64,000 nt of DNA from Hufsiella arboris (lineage in GTDB: Bacteria; Bacteroidota; Bacteroidia; Sphingobacteriales; Sphingobacteriaceae): NCBI RefSeq assembly GCF_009834875.1, contig NZ_WVHT01000003.1, positions 489,097 through 553,096 on the forward strand, read 5' to 3'. A program made the position numbers and the translations under genes. Numbering within the stretch: position 1 is the first letter of the stretch; each line of letters begins with the position of its first letter. The notes beneath the pieces were generated by a model. The model was not told the origin of the DNA, searched no databases, and worked only from the letters and a program-made list of their open reading frames with translations. Shown piece after piece: positions 43,226 to 52,443 of this stretch.

Positions 43226-44239
43226 TTAAAACCCAAACCGGTAGTTAACCGAAGTAAGAAGTGTTTTACGGCCACCCAGAAACCCTGCTTCGGCCCGGAA
43301 TTGCCAGCGTTTATCTAATTGAAACTGCCCCCCGGCCGTCATGCTCCAATCAGATGTCGCCTGCTTTTTCAGGGAATAATCAATAGTGATATTATCAAAA
43401 TCTATATTTTGAACTTTGCTTTGCATCTCTTTAGCGACCTTTTTAGCAACTATCTGTTGTGCAGGGCTTAAGTTCTGCAGAAACGGCGCTGTTCCATCAA
43501 TAACCGGCTGGAAAACAGAACCGTCGGCAGTTACGCCGAGTTCGCCCAGGTTAATCGAGCCTACGGTGACGCGGTTGATAAAAATTCCCTGAGCACCAAG
43601 CCATGGCGTGAGATTCATTTGCGGATGGCCCGCAAACCTGAAAACGTAGCCCAGGCGGCCTGATACCAATTGTGTGTGAATAGAACCATCGATTCCATCA
43701 AGATGTGACCAGGTGTTGTTATAATCAATGGCTGTAAAGATGCCGTTAAATCCGCCCGCAAGCGTTGTTCCAAAACCAAAAAGACCGCCATCGAATTTTG
43801 CTGTCGTAGAAAAGTTCACTGGAGAAACTAGGTTGACATTGGTCTGCGCCCAGGTTTTACCAAAAATCCCGTAAATATCTACGAATGGAAGAGCCCACAA
43901 GTCGATGCGGGTATTTAGTGTTTGCACATCCGCCTTCACTTCGCCAAATTTTACAAAGTCAAGCGGCACCATTTCTCCGCCGTTAATCCCTACTTTCAGG
44001 TCGCTGATCTCCACCTTCTGAGAGCCAAACAGAAAGTTGACCATAGCGCCGACCGGATATTGAAGATCAATCCCTTTTTTCGTTATCTTTTTCCCCCATG
44101 CCGGAAACATGTAAGGCCATGTTGAGTTTTTGACACTGTCGATATATCTCCGGTTTATCTCCCCGACAGAATTTTCCTTTTGCGCCATTGTGCTCACCGA
44201 CACAATACTTAACACTAAAATAACGATGGCTGCTTTCAT
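43226..44239 (-). CDS. Exported outer-membrane-like protein, unknown function
   Basis: Unrecognised protein of 337 residues with a signal peptide ending near STMAQ. It has long amphipathic strands (GGLFGFGTTLAGGFNGIFTAIDYNNTW, FRAEAGFLGGRKTLLTSVNYRFGF) and ends in Phe, which suits an outer-membrane barrel. A central region (HPQMNLTPWLGAQGIFINRV) and a helical segment (AQQIVAKKVAKEMQSKVQ) lie between. It follows the Spy-like protein gene after 7 bases and precedes an Omp85-type gene after 2 bases, so all three are likely cotranscribed. Confidence 0.65.
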   Translation of the reverse strand: MKAAIVILVLSIVSVSTMAQKENSVGEINRRYIDSVKNSTWPYMFPAWGKKITKKGIDLQYPVGAMVNFLFGSQKVEISDLKVGINGGEMVPLDFVKFGEVKADVQTLNTRIDLWALPFVDIYGIFGKTWAQTNVNLVSPVNFSTTAKFDGGLFGFGTTLAGGFNGIFTAIDYNNTWSHLDGIDGSIHTQLVSGRLGYVFRFAGHPQMNLTPWLGAQGIFINRVTVGSINLGELGVTADGSVFQPVIDGTAPFLQNLSPAQQIVAKKVAKEMQSKVQNIDFDNITIDYSLKKQATSDWSMTAGGQFQLDKRWQFRAEAGFLGGRKTLLTSVNYRFGF

Positions 44240-44246
44240 AATCGGT

Positions 44247-44738
44247 TCAATTTCCCGGTTTGCGGGTTTTGTTTAATTCACCTATGAATGGAATCTGATC
44301 CTGAACATTTGCACGGATGACCGTTTGCAGGTAGTTATCGAGCTGGTAAAATTTTGCAGCGTTCTTTGCACCTACGGCTTTGGAGAATTTTTTAAAGTAT
44401 GATGTCTGCAGGCTGAGGTTCGATTTGTCATTCGACAACATCCGTTTAGCTAACGATCCTGCCTGTTCGTCAGTGAGCGTTGCGTATTGCTTTGCGTAAT
44501 CGCTGATAATTCCAACACGCTCTGTGCTCAGATCTTTACGCTTCGCTTCATACTCGTCGTAAACTTTCCAGAAAGATTGTGATTGCGCGCTGTCGAGAGT
44601 CATGTACTGGCTGACCAGCTGTTTTTTATCTTTCTGGAAAACGCTTTGGACAATGGCCAGATCTTCTTTACCTGAGGATTGAGCTGAGGCCCCAAAAGCT
44701 GCAATTGAAAATAAAAAGAGAAAAATAATAGGTTTCAT
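44247..44738 (-). CDS. Small periplasmic helical protein (Spy/CpxP-like)
   Basis: Exported protein of 163 residues with a signal peptide (ends at GASAQ) and a strongly helical body: SFWKVYDEYEAKRKDLSTERVG and LTDEQAGSLAKRMLSNDKSN. These resemble the LTxxQ-type periplasmic proteins (Spy/CpxP-like), which act as chaperones or stress sensors in proteobacteria. The assignment is tentative. It lies in the envelope-gene run, 39 bases after psiE-like and 7 bases before the 337-residue protein. Confidence 0.6.
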   Translation of the reverse strand: MKPIIFLFLFSIAAFGASAQSSGKEDLAIVQSVFQKDKKQLVSQYMTLDSAQSQSFWKVYDEYEAKRKDLSTERVGIISDYAKQYATLTDEQAGSLAKRMLSNDKSNLSLQTSYFKKFSKAVGAKNAAKFYQLDNYLQTVIRANVQDQIPFIGELNKTRKPGN

Positions 44739-44777
44739 ACAGGTTCTTATTTTTTGTTAAATGATAGTTGTCAATCT

Positions 44778-45227
44778 TTACTCCCCCTGTTTATTACCGG
44801 TTATCCGATCAAAATAGTCTGACTTACTGATCAGGAAATACCCGGTCGAAACTGCTACAATCAGCGCAGCCAGGGCGAATTCATAAATCGGTTCCACCTT
44901 CTCAACATCCATCACAAATATTTTGCGGCTGATCGCAATCAGGCAAACAAGAAGGATGATCCTTATTTTTACTACATGCGCTTTATTGAAAACCCTGACG
45001 GTTTCCATTACTTCCATCATCAGAAGCACGTTAAAAAACAGGATGAAAACATTTTTACCGCGATCAGGCGCATAACCTGCTCCAATATTCTGAACCCTGT
45101 CAACAACCCGGAAAAAAGTTTCATATACCAGGTCGACGGTCAGTATTAAAATGAAGACACCCGAGATGATGAGCAGCGTATAAGTGATGATCTTATCGAA
45201 GTATTTCGTAACGTTTTCCAAGGGCAC
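44778..45227 (-). CDS. PsiE-family membrane protein
   Basis: Inner-membrane protein of 149 residues with four hydrophobic helices (PF06146, phosphate-starvation-inducible PsiE). Segments FILFFNVLLMMEVMETVRVFN and VVKIRIILLVCLIAISRKIFVMD are typical of the family. The start codon is GTG 45227; an in-frame TAG lies a few codons upstream, so the start must be there or at a later TTG. An 8-bp inverted repeat abuts the start. The name derives from E. coli; phosphate control here is unproven. It heads the stretch down to 40666. Confidence 0.75.
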   Translation of the reverse strand: MPLENVTKYFDKIITYTLLIISGVFILILTVDLVYETFFRVVDRVQNIGAGYAPDRGKNVFILFFNVLLMMEVMETVRVFNKAHVVKIRIILLVCLIAISRKIFVMDVEKVEPIYEFALAALIVAVSTGYFLISKSDYFDRITGNKQGE

Positions 45228-45251
45228 CGGTTTACACTACAAAGTAAACCG
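45228..45251. repeat. Inverted repeat abutting the PsiE-family start
   Basis: CGGTTTAC (45228-45235) pairs with GTAAACCG (45244-45251) around ACTACAAA. The minus strand holds a near -7 box TTACTTTG inside the repeat, so it may be an operator overlapping the promoter of the PsiE-family gene. Confidence 0.6.
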
Positions 45252-45321
45252 TTCAGATACGCATTAATTGCATCTGTAGACAGCAGACAGGTTTCATCTT
45301 ATAAAATGCAACCTTTTATGA

Positions 45322-46104
45322 TTAGTTGTCACCTCCTTCCGGCCTTCGGATAAGTGTCGGCAGAGATTCAACGAAGTGGTGGAAGAACCGCGTGAGCACT
45401 ACGTTAAACTGCAGCGCATTATACAGCTGGTCATTCTCCTTACGTGGCAGCCATTCATTAGCATAGGTGAGCTCAAGCTGAAAATCGTCGTCTAATGCGT
45501 AGCCAAGGCCTACCGTAAGACGGTTGCGGTCGAACAACTCCGGGCCGCTGATATTACTTTTATTTTTAAAGAATAACTCGTCGGATGCGATCAGGTAAAT
45601 CGCATTCTTTTCAATGACAGGCTTGTTAATGGGATAGATGTATTTAAGCTGGGCCCGTATTCGGTTAACCGCTTCAAATATAGAATCGCTACTTCTTATA
45701 TGCCTGTCCTCAAATCGCAAACGAGTATTTAAAGTATATCGCTCACGGTGAAAATAATAGGTCGCCTGCACGGAATAACGCCATTCCGGTGTTTTGCTCT
45801 TCTCAAGTTCGGGAACATCGCGATTGTAAAAATATGCAAGAAAAGCTGACACCTTCCATTTGTCGGAAGGCGTAAAGTGAATCCAGTCCCGAACATAAAC
45901 CTGCCCCAAACTGGCGAAAAATGTATTATGGCTGGGCACACCGGTCCATGTATCCCCTACATTCAATTCGTTGCTCCACTTGGCATTGATCGGGTGAGTA
46001 AATGAAAATTCATTCCAGAATTGCTTTCGGTCTGCCTGAGCACGACTGTTTTTCGATGATATCAGGAATGACGATAATAAGCAAACGATTAAGGTCTTTT
46101 TCAT
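45322..46104 (-). CDS. DUF2490-family outer-membrane-like protein
   Basis: Exported protein of about 260 residues matching the DUF2490 pattern: KQFWNEFSFTHPINAKWSNELNVGDTW, the RDWIHFTPSDKW block, RYTLNTRLRFEDR and a final TYANEWLPR. The family is predicted to be outer-membrane beta-barrels of unknown function. Start: ATG 46104 (MKKTLIVCLLSSF) gives the best signal peptide; a longer form from 46116 is possible. It lies 94 bases before the PsiE-family gene on the same strand. Confidence 0.8.
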   Translation of the reverse strand: MKKTLIVCLLSSFLISSKNSRAQADRKQFWNEFSFTHPINAKWSNELNVGDTWTGVPSHNTFFASLGQVYVRDWIHFTPSDKWKVSAFLAYFYNRDVPELEKSKTPEWRYSVQATYYFHRERYTLNTRLRFEDRHIRSSDSIFEAVNRIRAQLKYIYPINKPVIEKNAIYLIASDELFFKNKSNISGPELFDRNRLTVGLGYALDDDFQLELTYANEWLPRKENDQLYNALQFNVVLTRFFHHFVESLPTLIRRPEGGDN

Positions 46105-46176
46105 CGCAGATAGCATAGAATATAAATATTATATCAATTTCAAAATCTTATTATTTAAGATTAATATGCGGTATGA

Positions 46177-47217
46177 TTAAAATGCTTCGCCGATGCGGAA
46201 ATAAATCCCATGATCATTTTTACCTAAAGCACCGTCGATACCGATGTTGATATTCCTTGATCTGAAAACCTTAAAGCGGGCACCAACACCACCTCCAGGC
46301 AATATCCCGCTGTAAGGTGATTCAGTAAATGCCAGGCCAAAAAACCCGACTGCACCCCAGCGTTTGTAAAAATTCCATCGATATTCTGCTTGTACTGCGT
46401 AAACCTGGTTGCCGCGGTATTTACCGTTTGAATATCCCCGGATATCCTTACCTCCAACCGTGTGCTGCCCAACGAATGGTACATCGCCAAGCCCGGTGTA
46501 GAAGCTGAGGCGCGATGCCAGTATCGAGTTATGAGTAACCCTCCTATAATAATTTGCGTAAGCTTTCAGTGAGCTAAAAAGGCTGTCACTACCAAGCCAC
46601 TTAGCATTATCGGCCAGGTTCAGCGACACCTGTAATCCTTTGGACGGGTAATATACATCGTTCCTGGAATCATATAGCATACTCAACCCAATGCTGTTTG
46701 TATTAACCTGTTGTGAGCTATCACCCTCAAATTCTGTGTCCGAATGCTGAAATTTCAAGAACAAGCCACCATACAGATGTCCATGTATTTTCCGCAGTCC
46801 TTTCAGAAAAATGAGTTTATTCACATTGCTGTAATCAGCAAAATTTCCTTCTTCTGTATCACCGTCGCTTTCAAAATACTGAAAGTTTACCTTTCCCGTA
46901 GCAGCAGCAAAAGTAAACCGCCACTTATCATCATTAACATACAAGCGGGTGAACCCGGAAACAAACCAGGATTTATTTTGAGTATATCCTCCTGCTACAC
47001 CGGCCTGACTTTCGGGAGATACTGAATCAGTTTTTGACAGTTTAAAAAAACCAAGCGTGGATACTGCTGCTATGAAGCCGTATGAGCGGTTATAACTCAC
47101 AATCGGGATCGCGGTGATCGATTTAGGCTTTTTCTTTTTTACGGAACTTGTGTCCTGAGCATATGAGCAAAACATCGTCATACAAAAACACAGCATCAAA
47201 CCCGATTTCAACAGCAT
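46177..47217 (-). CDS. BamA/TamA-family (Omp85) barrel, second copy
   Basis: Outer-membrane barrel of 346 residues, POTRA-less like the gene at 42057. Family segments are SIGLSMLYDSRNDVYYPSKGLQVSLNL, FVGQHTVGGKDIRGYSNGKYRGNQVYAVQAEYRWNFY and GIDGALGKNDHGIYFRIGEAF. It starts 3 bases after the MscS-family gene stop, so channel and barrel are made from one transcript. Overall similarity with the first copy is in motif order rather than close identity. Confidence 0.82.
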   Translation of the reverse strand: MLLKSGLMLCFCMTMFCSYAQDTSSVKKKKPKSITAIPIVSYNRSYGFIAAVSTLGFFKLSKTDSVSPESQAGVAGGYTQNKSWFVSGFTRLYVNDDKWRFTFAAATGKVNFQYFESDGDTEEGNFADYSNVNKLIFLKGLRKIHGHLYGGLFLKFQHSDTEFEGDSSQQVNTNSIGLSMLYDSRNDVYYPSKGLQVSLNLADNAKWLGSDSLFSSLKAYANYYRRVTHNSILASRLSFYTGLGDVPFVGQHTVGGKDIRGYSNGKYRGNQVYAVQAEYRWNFYKRWGAVGFFGLAFTESPYSGILPGGGVGARFKVFRSRNINIGIDGALGKNDHGIYFRIGEAF

Positions 47218-47220
47218 ATA

Positions 47221-48024
47221 TCAACTCGCTACCTGGTGCACATAAGTATGCGGAACCGGGCCACCGATATGGTTCTGCGCCAGCAGAGTTTTTATCTGCT
47301 CAATCAGTTTTCCGTAATAAGCAATGTTGTCCCCGGGAAGTGTGTATGCCCTGAACGCCACTGACACAGCGCCAGGTTTCAGAGCTAGCAAATTTACACT
47401 TGCCGTATCCGGAAGTACCAGCGGATCTGTAGCTATAACAGGCAATGCCAGTGAACGAAGGTTTTCAATATCCGTATCGCCAGCAAGCTCGGCCTGCACT
47501 TCAACGAGTGAACGGCCTTCCAGGGTATTGTTCACAATTATCCCGTTAGATACAAGCCCGTTGGGCAGAATAACGGTTTCGCCTTTTGGCGTCAGCAAAA
47601 TGGTGTTAAATATTTGTATTTCTTTCACAACACCGGCTTTTCCCTGCGCATCTATGACATCACCAACACGATAGGGTTTTAAAATGAGGATTAACGTCCC
47701 TCCTGCAAAATTCGCCAGAGTGCCTTGTAAGGCCAGGCCAATGGCTAAACCACCCGCGGCCAGTAAAGCGACAAATGACGTGGTTTGGATCCCTACCATT
47801 CCGGCGACACTGATTACCAGCACTACCTTCAGGATAATGGTGAAAAGACTGATCAGAAACGTTCGCAGCGATATATCAATCCTTGTCAGATTGCGTGACG
47901 TTATTTTTGATACACGTTCAATGATCCACCAGCCCACAGCCAGCAGAACAACCGCAAGTAAAAATTTTGGCAGGTAAGCTACTGTCAAAGCTTTCAGCTC
48001 TATAGCATATTTATCTACTTCCAT
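47221..48024 (-). CDS. MscS-family mechanosensitive channel
   Basis: Inner-membrane small-conductance-type channel of 267 residues. Three transmembrane helices (about residues 16-35, 47-70 and 80-112) end in the Gly/Ala-rich pore helix AAGGLAIGLALQGTLANFAGG. The beta domain follows (RVGDVIDAQGKAGVVKEIQIFNTIL, then LPNGLVSNGIIVNN). Such channels release solutes under osmotic downshock. The length is that of a minimal MscS. Its gene leads the 48.0-40.7 kb run; the 290 bases upstream (48025-48314) show no gene. Confidence 0.92.
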   Translation of the reverse strand: MEVDKYAIELKALTVAYLPKFLLAVVLLAVGWWIIERVSKITSRNLTRIDISLRTFLISLFTIILKVVLVISVAGMVGIQTTSFVALLAAGGLAIGLALQGTLANFAGGTLILILKPYRVGDVIDAQGKAGVVKEIQIFNTILLTPKGETVILPNGLVSNGIIVNNTLEGRSLVEVQAELAGDTDIENLRSLALPVIATDPLVLPDTASVNLLALKPGAVSVAFRAYTLPGDNIAYYGKLIEQIKTLLAQNHIGGPVPHTYVHQVAS

Positions 48025-48314
48025 ATTACCAGATTTTATTGGTTGATGATTTATTTAAATTCCATTTTCCCTGTTTTAACTTCATGAGTTTGATTGATTA
48101 CGTTCAAAGGGGATATCTGTAGTTAATTTAATCCGGATTATATGATTCACCCGGTTTCTGCCTTCATGCGTATCTGCATTATTTTCTGCTTCAATAACAT
48201 GTAGATTATAGCAAACTGTAATTCGTTGATGATTTTAAAACAAAATACGTTGTTAAATTACAGGCGGGGGAATTATAGAAGCCCTAGATGTTGCATTTTA
48301 AAATATGATACAAA

Positions 48315-49007
48315 TTAGCAGTCATGATGCATCCAAATCGTGACAAATTGTGGATGCTGCTTATCCAGCTGCCCGACATCAATTCCTAACTGACTGAGAT
48401 TATTGCCAAGCATTGCTTTATAATACAATCCATCTGTGATTTCGCCTTCGAGCCAAACGCCGGTTGTAAATGAACCTCTGAAGAATTCCTCGGCCATCGG
48501 CCTGGCATCCTGTCTGAGCCAGAATGGCCATTGCCCAAATAAAGACCGGCTTGTCGGCAGGGCTCCGATTCCGACACCTGCATTGAAATGCTTGTTGATT
48601 TCATAGCTCAGATTTCCTCCCAAAACAAGTTGCGCACCTTGACCCTGGTTGGCGTTAGAGGTCCACACATATGCTAAATACCTGAATTTGGGATTCACCA
48701 ACCAGCCTTTAAAGTATAACGTAACTTTTTGCAGCTGAACATCATTCCGCGTTTTAATATCCCTTGTGTTGCCAAACGCATCAGTGTAACTGCTGTTGAG
48801 CGCCTTCTGGTTCAGGTACCTGAAGGTAATGTAAGGCGAAAATTTTAACGTTGCACGTTTCCCGTTTACTATCATAAAGCCTGAGCCCGCGGGATGCTCA
48901 ACCTCGGTGCTGTCTTCTTCAACGCTTTCTGAAAACTGCGCGACAGCCGGCTTGATCAATAAAAACTGGATAAGCAAACCGGCAAGGAATAATCTTGATA
49001 ATTTCAT
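48315..49007 (-). pseudogene. Truncated porin (OprP-like), 3' part missing
   Basis: Signal peptide, then residues like the N-terminal half of Bacteroidota porins: GSGFMIVNGKRATLKFSPYITFRYLNQ, RNDVQLQKVTLYFKGWLVNPKFRYLAYVWTSNANQGQ, NLSYEINKHFNAGVGIGALP, then GLYYKAMLGNNLSQLGIDVGQLD. The frame ends after a further 15 odd residues (KQHPQFVTIWMHHDC), about half of the usual length. In relatives the protein would continue with an additional strand region. The 290 bases after the stop do not resume the barrel. It may be a pseudogene, or an unusually small exported protein. Confidence 0.6.
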
Positions 49008-49170
49008 AGGTATCTTGATTTTTATACATTAACCTCAATAAAGTGTCTTAACAGGCTAAAATTTAATGCTGAATCACAGGCCAAGCCTGGCCCGCTGTTA
49101 GCTGTTATTTGTGTTCTTTGAGTACACAAGACTACAAAAGTTGGCATTCGCCACTAACGATTAACAAATA

Positions 49171-49812
49171 CTATCGGCTGGAAAGCAATCCCTGCTTCGT
49201 TAATTCGGCGCTCATTGCCTCCTTATAACTTTTCAGGAATTTATCGAGGTTTGAAGGATTTGTCGACTTGGATTGCGCCGACCAAACCAGCTTTTCAGTT
49301 TTAACATCGTAAAGGTTTGTCTCAACATAATACAATTTATCATCTTTATAATAACCAGGTTCATTTAGCGGAATGTACCAGTTGTTATAATAACCTCCGA
49401 AGGACTGATAATAAGGTGAACTACCTGCCGGATACGAATTGCCGGGAACGTACCGCGTATCACTTGCCTGGTCGATCAATGCGATAGTTACCACTGCGTC
49501 ACTTCCGGTATCCCTTATTTTTTGCAGAACGGCTTCTGATTTCTTTACGTCTCCGGTCGTTACTCCAGGCGGAAATATCGTGAGCCCTTTAACTGTTTCA
49601 AATCCTCTTTTGTTCAATGCCTGCGCTATGTAATTCTCTACTTTTGCCTTAACGGTCGAGTCGGCCCCCAAACCCGCAACAAACAACTTTTTATAAGTAT
49701 TGGGCCGTAACGACGGATCCTTATAAGAACCCAGTACAGTAGTTTGCGTAGAGCTGCAGGAGCTACAGATTGCTATTGAAAATAACAGAAGATAACTGGC
49801 TATTTTTTTCAT
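49171..49812 (-). CDS. Lipoprotein with LGSYKD motif, paralogue of 41364-42020
   Basis: Lipoprotein of 213 residues with lipobox SSC near residue 19. Blocks YKKLFVAGLGADSTVKAKVE, FPPG, LQKIRDTGSDAVVTIALIDQAS, RYVPGNSYPAGSSPYYQSFGGYYNNWY and YYVETNLYDVKTEKLVWSAQSKSTNPSN match the protein at 41364-42020 in order and sequence. It is divergent from the PIG-L gene. Function unknown. Confidence 0.75.
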   Translation of the reverse strand: MKKIASYLLLFSIAICSSCSSTQTTVLGSYKDPSLRPNTYKKLFVAGLGADSTVKAKVENYIAQALNKRGFETVKGLTIFPPGVTTGDVKKSEAVLQKIRDTGSDAVVTIALIDQASDTRYVPGNSYPAGSSPYYQSFGGYYNNWYIPLNEPGYYKDDKLYYVETNLYDVKTEKLVWSAQSKSTNPSNLDKFLKSYKEAMSAELTKQGLLSSR

Positions 49813-49986
49813 AATCAGATGTTTTAGTTAAAGATAATATTTCAGCAAGGAATAATTTGCACAAAATCAATCACGTTCGCCCGGGATCCTGAGATTGTTT
49901 ATTTAAAATCAGTTTACCCGTCAGTTTTATAAACTGTTTGATTTCGTGTAGATTTAAATCGTTTATCACCTCATCAACTTTTATTA

Positions 49987-52443
49987 ATGAAGAGATCTTT
50001 ACTGTTTCTGACAGGTTGCATTTTAACGCTGAATGTGTCTGCGCAACAGGTTCGTCCTGATAACTCCGCTAAAATTTATAACGACATTGCCCGGCTTAAT
50101 AACCTCACCAATGTCCTGTATTTCGCTGCACACCCTGATGATGAGAATACCCGTTTACTTGCCTGGCTTGTAAACGATCAGCATCTGCGAACAGCGTACC
50201 TCTCGCTAACCCGGGGAGACGGAGGACAGAATATTTTAGGTAGCGAGCAGGGTGCGGCACTTGGCCTTATACGCACGCATGAATTGCTCGAAGCACGCAA
50301 ACTTGACGGAGCCGAGCAGTTTTTTACCCGGGCTATCGACTTTGGTTTTTCAAAAAACTATACTGAAACATTTAAACATTGGGATAAGGACCAGCTCACA
50401 TCAGATGCGGTGCGCATTATTCGCCAGTTTCGTCCCGATGTCATTATCTGTCGCTTTCCACCGAACGAACAAGCCGGACATGGGCAACACGCGGCTTCCG
50501 CAATTATTGCTGAAGATGCTTTCAAAGCTGCCGGCGATCCTAAACAGTATGCGGACGGATTTGCTGCATGGCAACCCCGGCGCATTCTTTGGAATACATT
50601 CCGATTTGGTAGTTTCAATACAACCGACGAAAGTCAGCTTAAGCTTATAACCGGACAATACATTCCGCAACTGGGCATGAGTACTGGTGAACTTGCTGGA
50701 TTAAGCAGAAGCGTTCATAAAAGCCAGGGCGCCGGCACCCCGTCTGTTCCAGGTGTTCAAACAGAATATTTCAAGCCGGTTGACGGCGAGCAAGCCAAAA
50801 ACTCTTTGTTTGATGGATTGGATATCTCCTGGAACCGCGTTGGCAGAAAAGATATCGGTGATAAGGTAAATTCAGTGTTGCAGAAATTTGATTTCAAACA
50901 TCCTGAAGCCAGTCTTACTGCGCTGATCAGTATTCGCAATGAAATAAAAACCGTAACGGATCAATATTGGCGCAATCGGAAGCTGGACGAGATCAATGAG
51001 ATTATACTGAGCTGCAGCGGCATCATGGCCGAAATTTACACCAATGTACCTGAAGCGATAACTGGCAGCAGCCTTCCTTTCACACTGAACGTTATCAGCA
51101 GGTCATCATTACCGGTTAAAATCTCTTCTGTTCAATATCCTGATACGAGGATTGAGCTTAACAGGGGAATATCGTCAGATTCAATTATAACTTTCAACCA
51201 GGTAATTAAAATCCCGTTAACGACGCCCGTAAGCGAGCCTTACTGGTTAAAAAAAGATCCTGAAAACGCCGGGCAGTTCAGCATACCAGCCGACAGCCTG
51301 ATCGGACGTCCGGAAAGCCCGGCATCGCTCCAAGCAATACTTTTCCTGCGGATCGCCAATGAAGATTTTTCCCTACCAGTTCCACTGTCTTATAAAAAAC
51401 TTGATCCGCTTAAAGGTGATGTTGTTGAACCGCTGCGTATAGTGCCGGCGGCTGCGCTTGAATTTACGCAAGCGCTGTTGATTAACGATCGGGCACATGC
51501 CAACGATCTAAGTGTCCACGTGCATCCTTTTAAGGATTTCGATCAGGCATCGGTTACTTTATCGCTAAATAACAAACAGCTGATTAAAACATCATCTTTC
51601 CCTTTAAAAGCCGGCGCTGACAGCATAATCACGATTCATCTTAAACCCGGAACCTTACCGGCCGATGGGACATCAGCGTCTTATATCGAAGCAAAACTGG
51701 AAACGCCTCAGGCAACCTATGGATCTGCGCAGCACATCATCCACTATGATCATATTCCAACCCTTCAGTATTTTACTGACGCAAAAGCGAAGATTTTAAA
51801 TACAAACTGGAAATATACGGTGAAGCGTATTGGGTACATTTCCGGCGCGGGCGATTACATTGCCGATTTCCTGAAACTAGCCGGGCTGAATGTTGATGTA
51901 TTAAAAGATGCCGACTTTATTGATCCTGCAAAACTTTCAGTTTACGATGCTATAATCACCGGCGTACGGGCGGTAAATATTGAAAAACGCATGAAATACT
52001 GGATGCCGGTTTTAAATGAATACATTAAAAACGGTGGTACAGTAATCATGCAATATAATACGCTGCAGGATCTTTCCACCACGCAGATCGGGCCATATCC
52101 ATTCACCATCAGCAATAACCGGGTTACCGAGGAAGATGCCGAAGTGAAATTTCTTGATCCTAAAGAGCGCCTCTTAAACTATCCAAATAAAATCACTCAA
52201 ACAGACTTTAAAGGATGGACCCAGGAGCTTGGTACATATTTCCCGGCAAACTGGGACCAGCGTTACCACTCCGTTCTTGAAATGAACGATACGGGCGAGA
52301 AACCACTTCAGAGTTCGCTGCTTTATGCGAAATACGGAAAAGGTGTTTTTATTTATTCATCTTTGGCTTTATTCAGGCAATTGCCGGCAGGAAATAGCGG
52401 CGCTATCCGCCTGCTCATGAATATGATTTCAGCTAACCACTGA
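49987..52443 (+). CDS. PIG-L family (LmbE-like) deacetylase with long C-terminal region
   Basis: Exported zinc-dependent N-deacetylase-type protein of 818 residues. Signal peptide ends near VSAQ. The catalytic AAHPDDEN motif has H49-P-D-D, and further family blocks are SLTRGDGGQN, TQELL-like RTHELLEARKLDGAE, and CRFPPNEQAGHGQHAAS. The C-terminal 500 residues form a beta-rich region and then a Rossmann-like or GATase-like part (AKLSVYDAIITGVRAVN, GGTVIMQYNTL). Substrates are N-acetylated sugars. It is the first gene of a three-gene unit with a micro-protein and a symporter, all coupled by start/stop overlaps. Confidence 0.87.
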   Translation: MKRSLLFLTGCILTLNVSAQQVRPDNSAKIYNDIARLNNLTNVLYFAAHPDDENTRLLAWLVNDQHLRTAYLSLTRGDGGQNILGSEQGAALGLIRTHELLEARKLDGAEQFFTRAIDFGFSKNYTETFKHWDKDQLTSDAVRIIRQFRPDVIICRFPPNEQAGHGQHAASAIIAEDAFKAAGDPKQYADGFAAWQPRRILWNTFRFGSFNTTDESQLKLITGQYIPQLGMSTGELAGLSRSVHKSQGAGTPSVPGVQTEYFKPVDGEQAKNSLFDGLDISWNRVGRKDIGDKVNSVLQKFDFKHPEASLTALISIRNEIKTVTDQYWRNRKLDEINEIILSCSGIMAEIYTNVPEAITGSSLPFTLNVISRSSLPVKISSVQYPDTRIELNRGISSDSIITFNQVIKIPLTTPVSEPYWLKKDPENAGQFSIPADSLIGRPESPASLQAILFLRIANEDFSLPVPLSYKKLDPLKGDVVEPLRIVPAAALEFTQALLINDRAHANDLSVHVHPFKDFDQASVTLSLNNKQLIKTSSFPLKAGADSIITIHLKPGTLPADGTSASYIEAKLETPQATYGSAQHIIHYDHIPTLQYFTDAKAKILNTNWKYTVKRIGYISGAGDYIADFLKLAGLNVDVLKDADFIDPAKLSVYDAIITGVRAVNIEKRMKYWMPVLNEYIKNGGTVIMQYNTLQDLSTTQIGPYPFTISNNRVTEEDAEVKFLDPKERLLNYPNKITQTDFKGWTQELGTYFPANWDQRYHSVLEMNDTGEKPLQSSLLYAKYGKGVFIYSSLALFRQLPAGNSGAIRLLMNMISANH

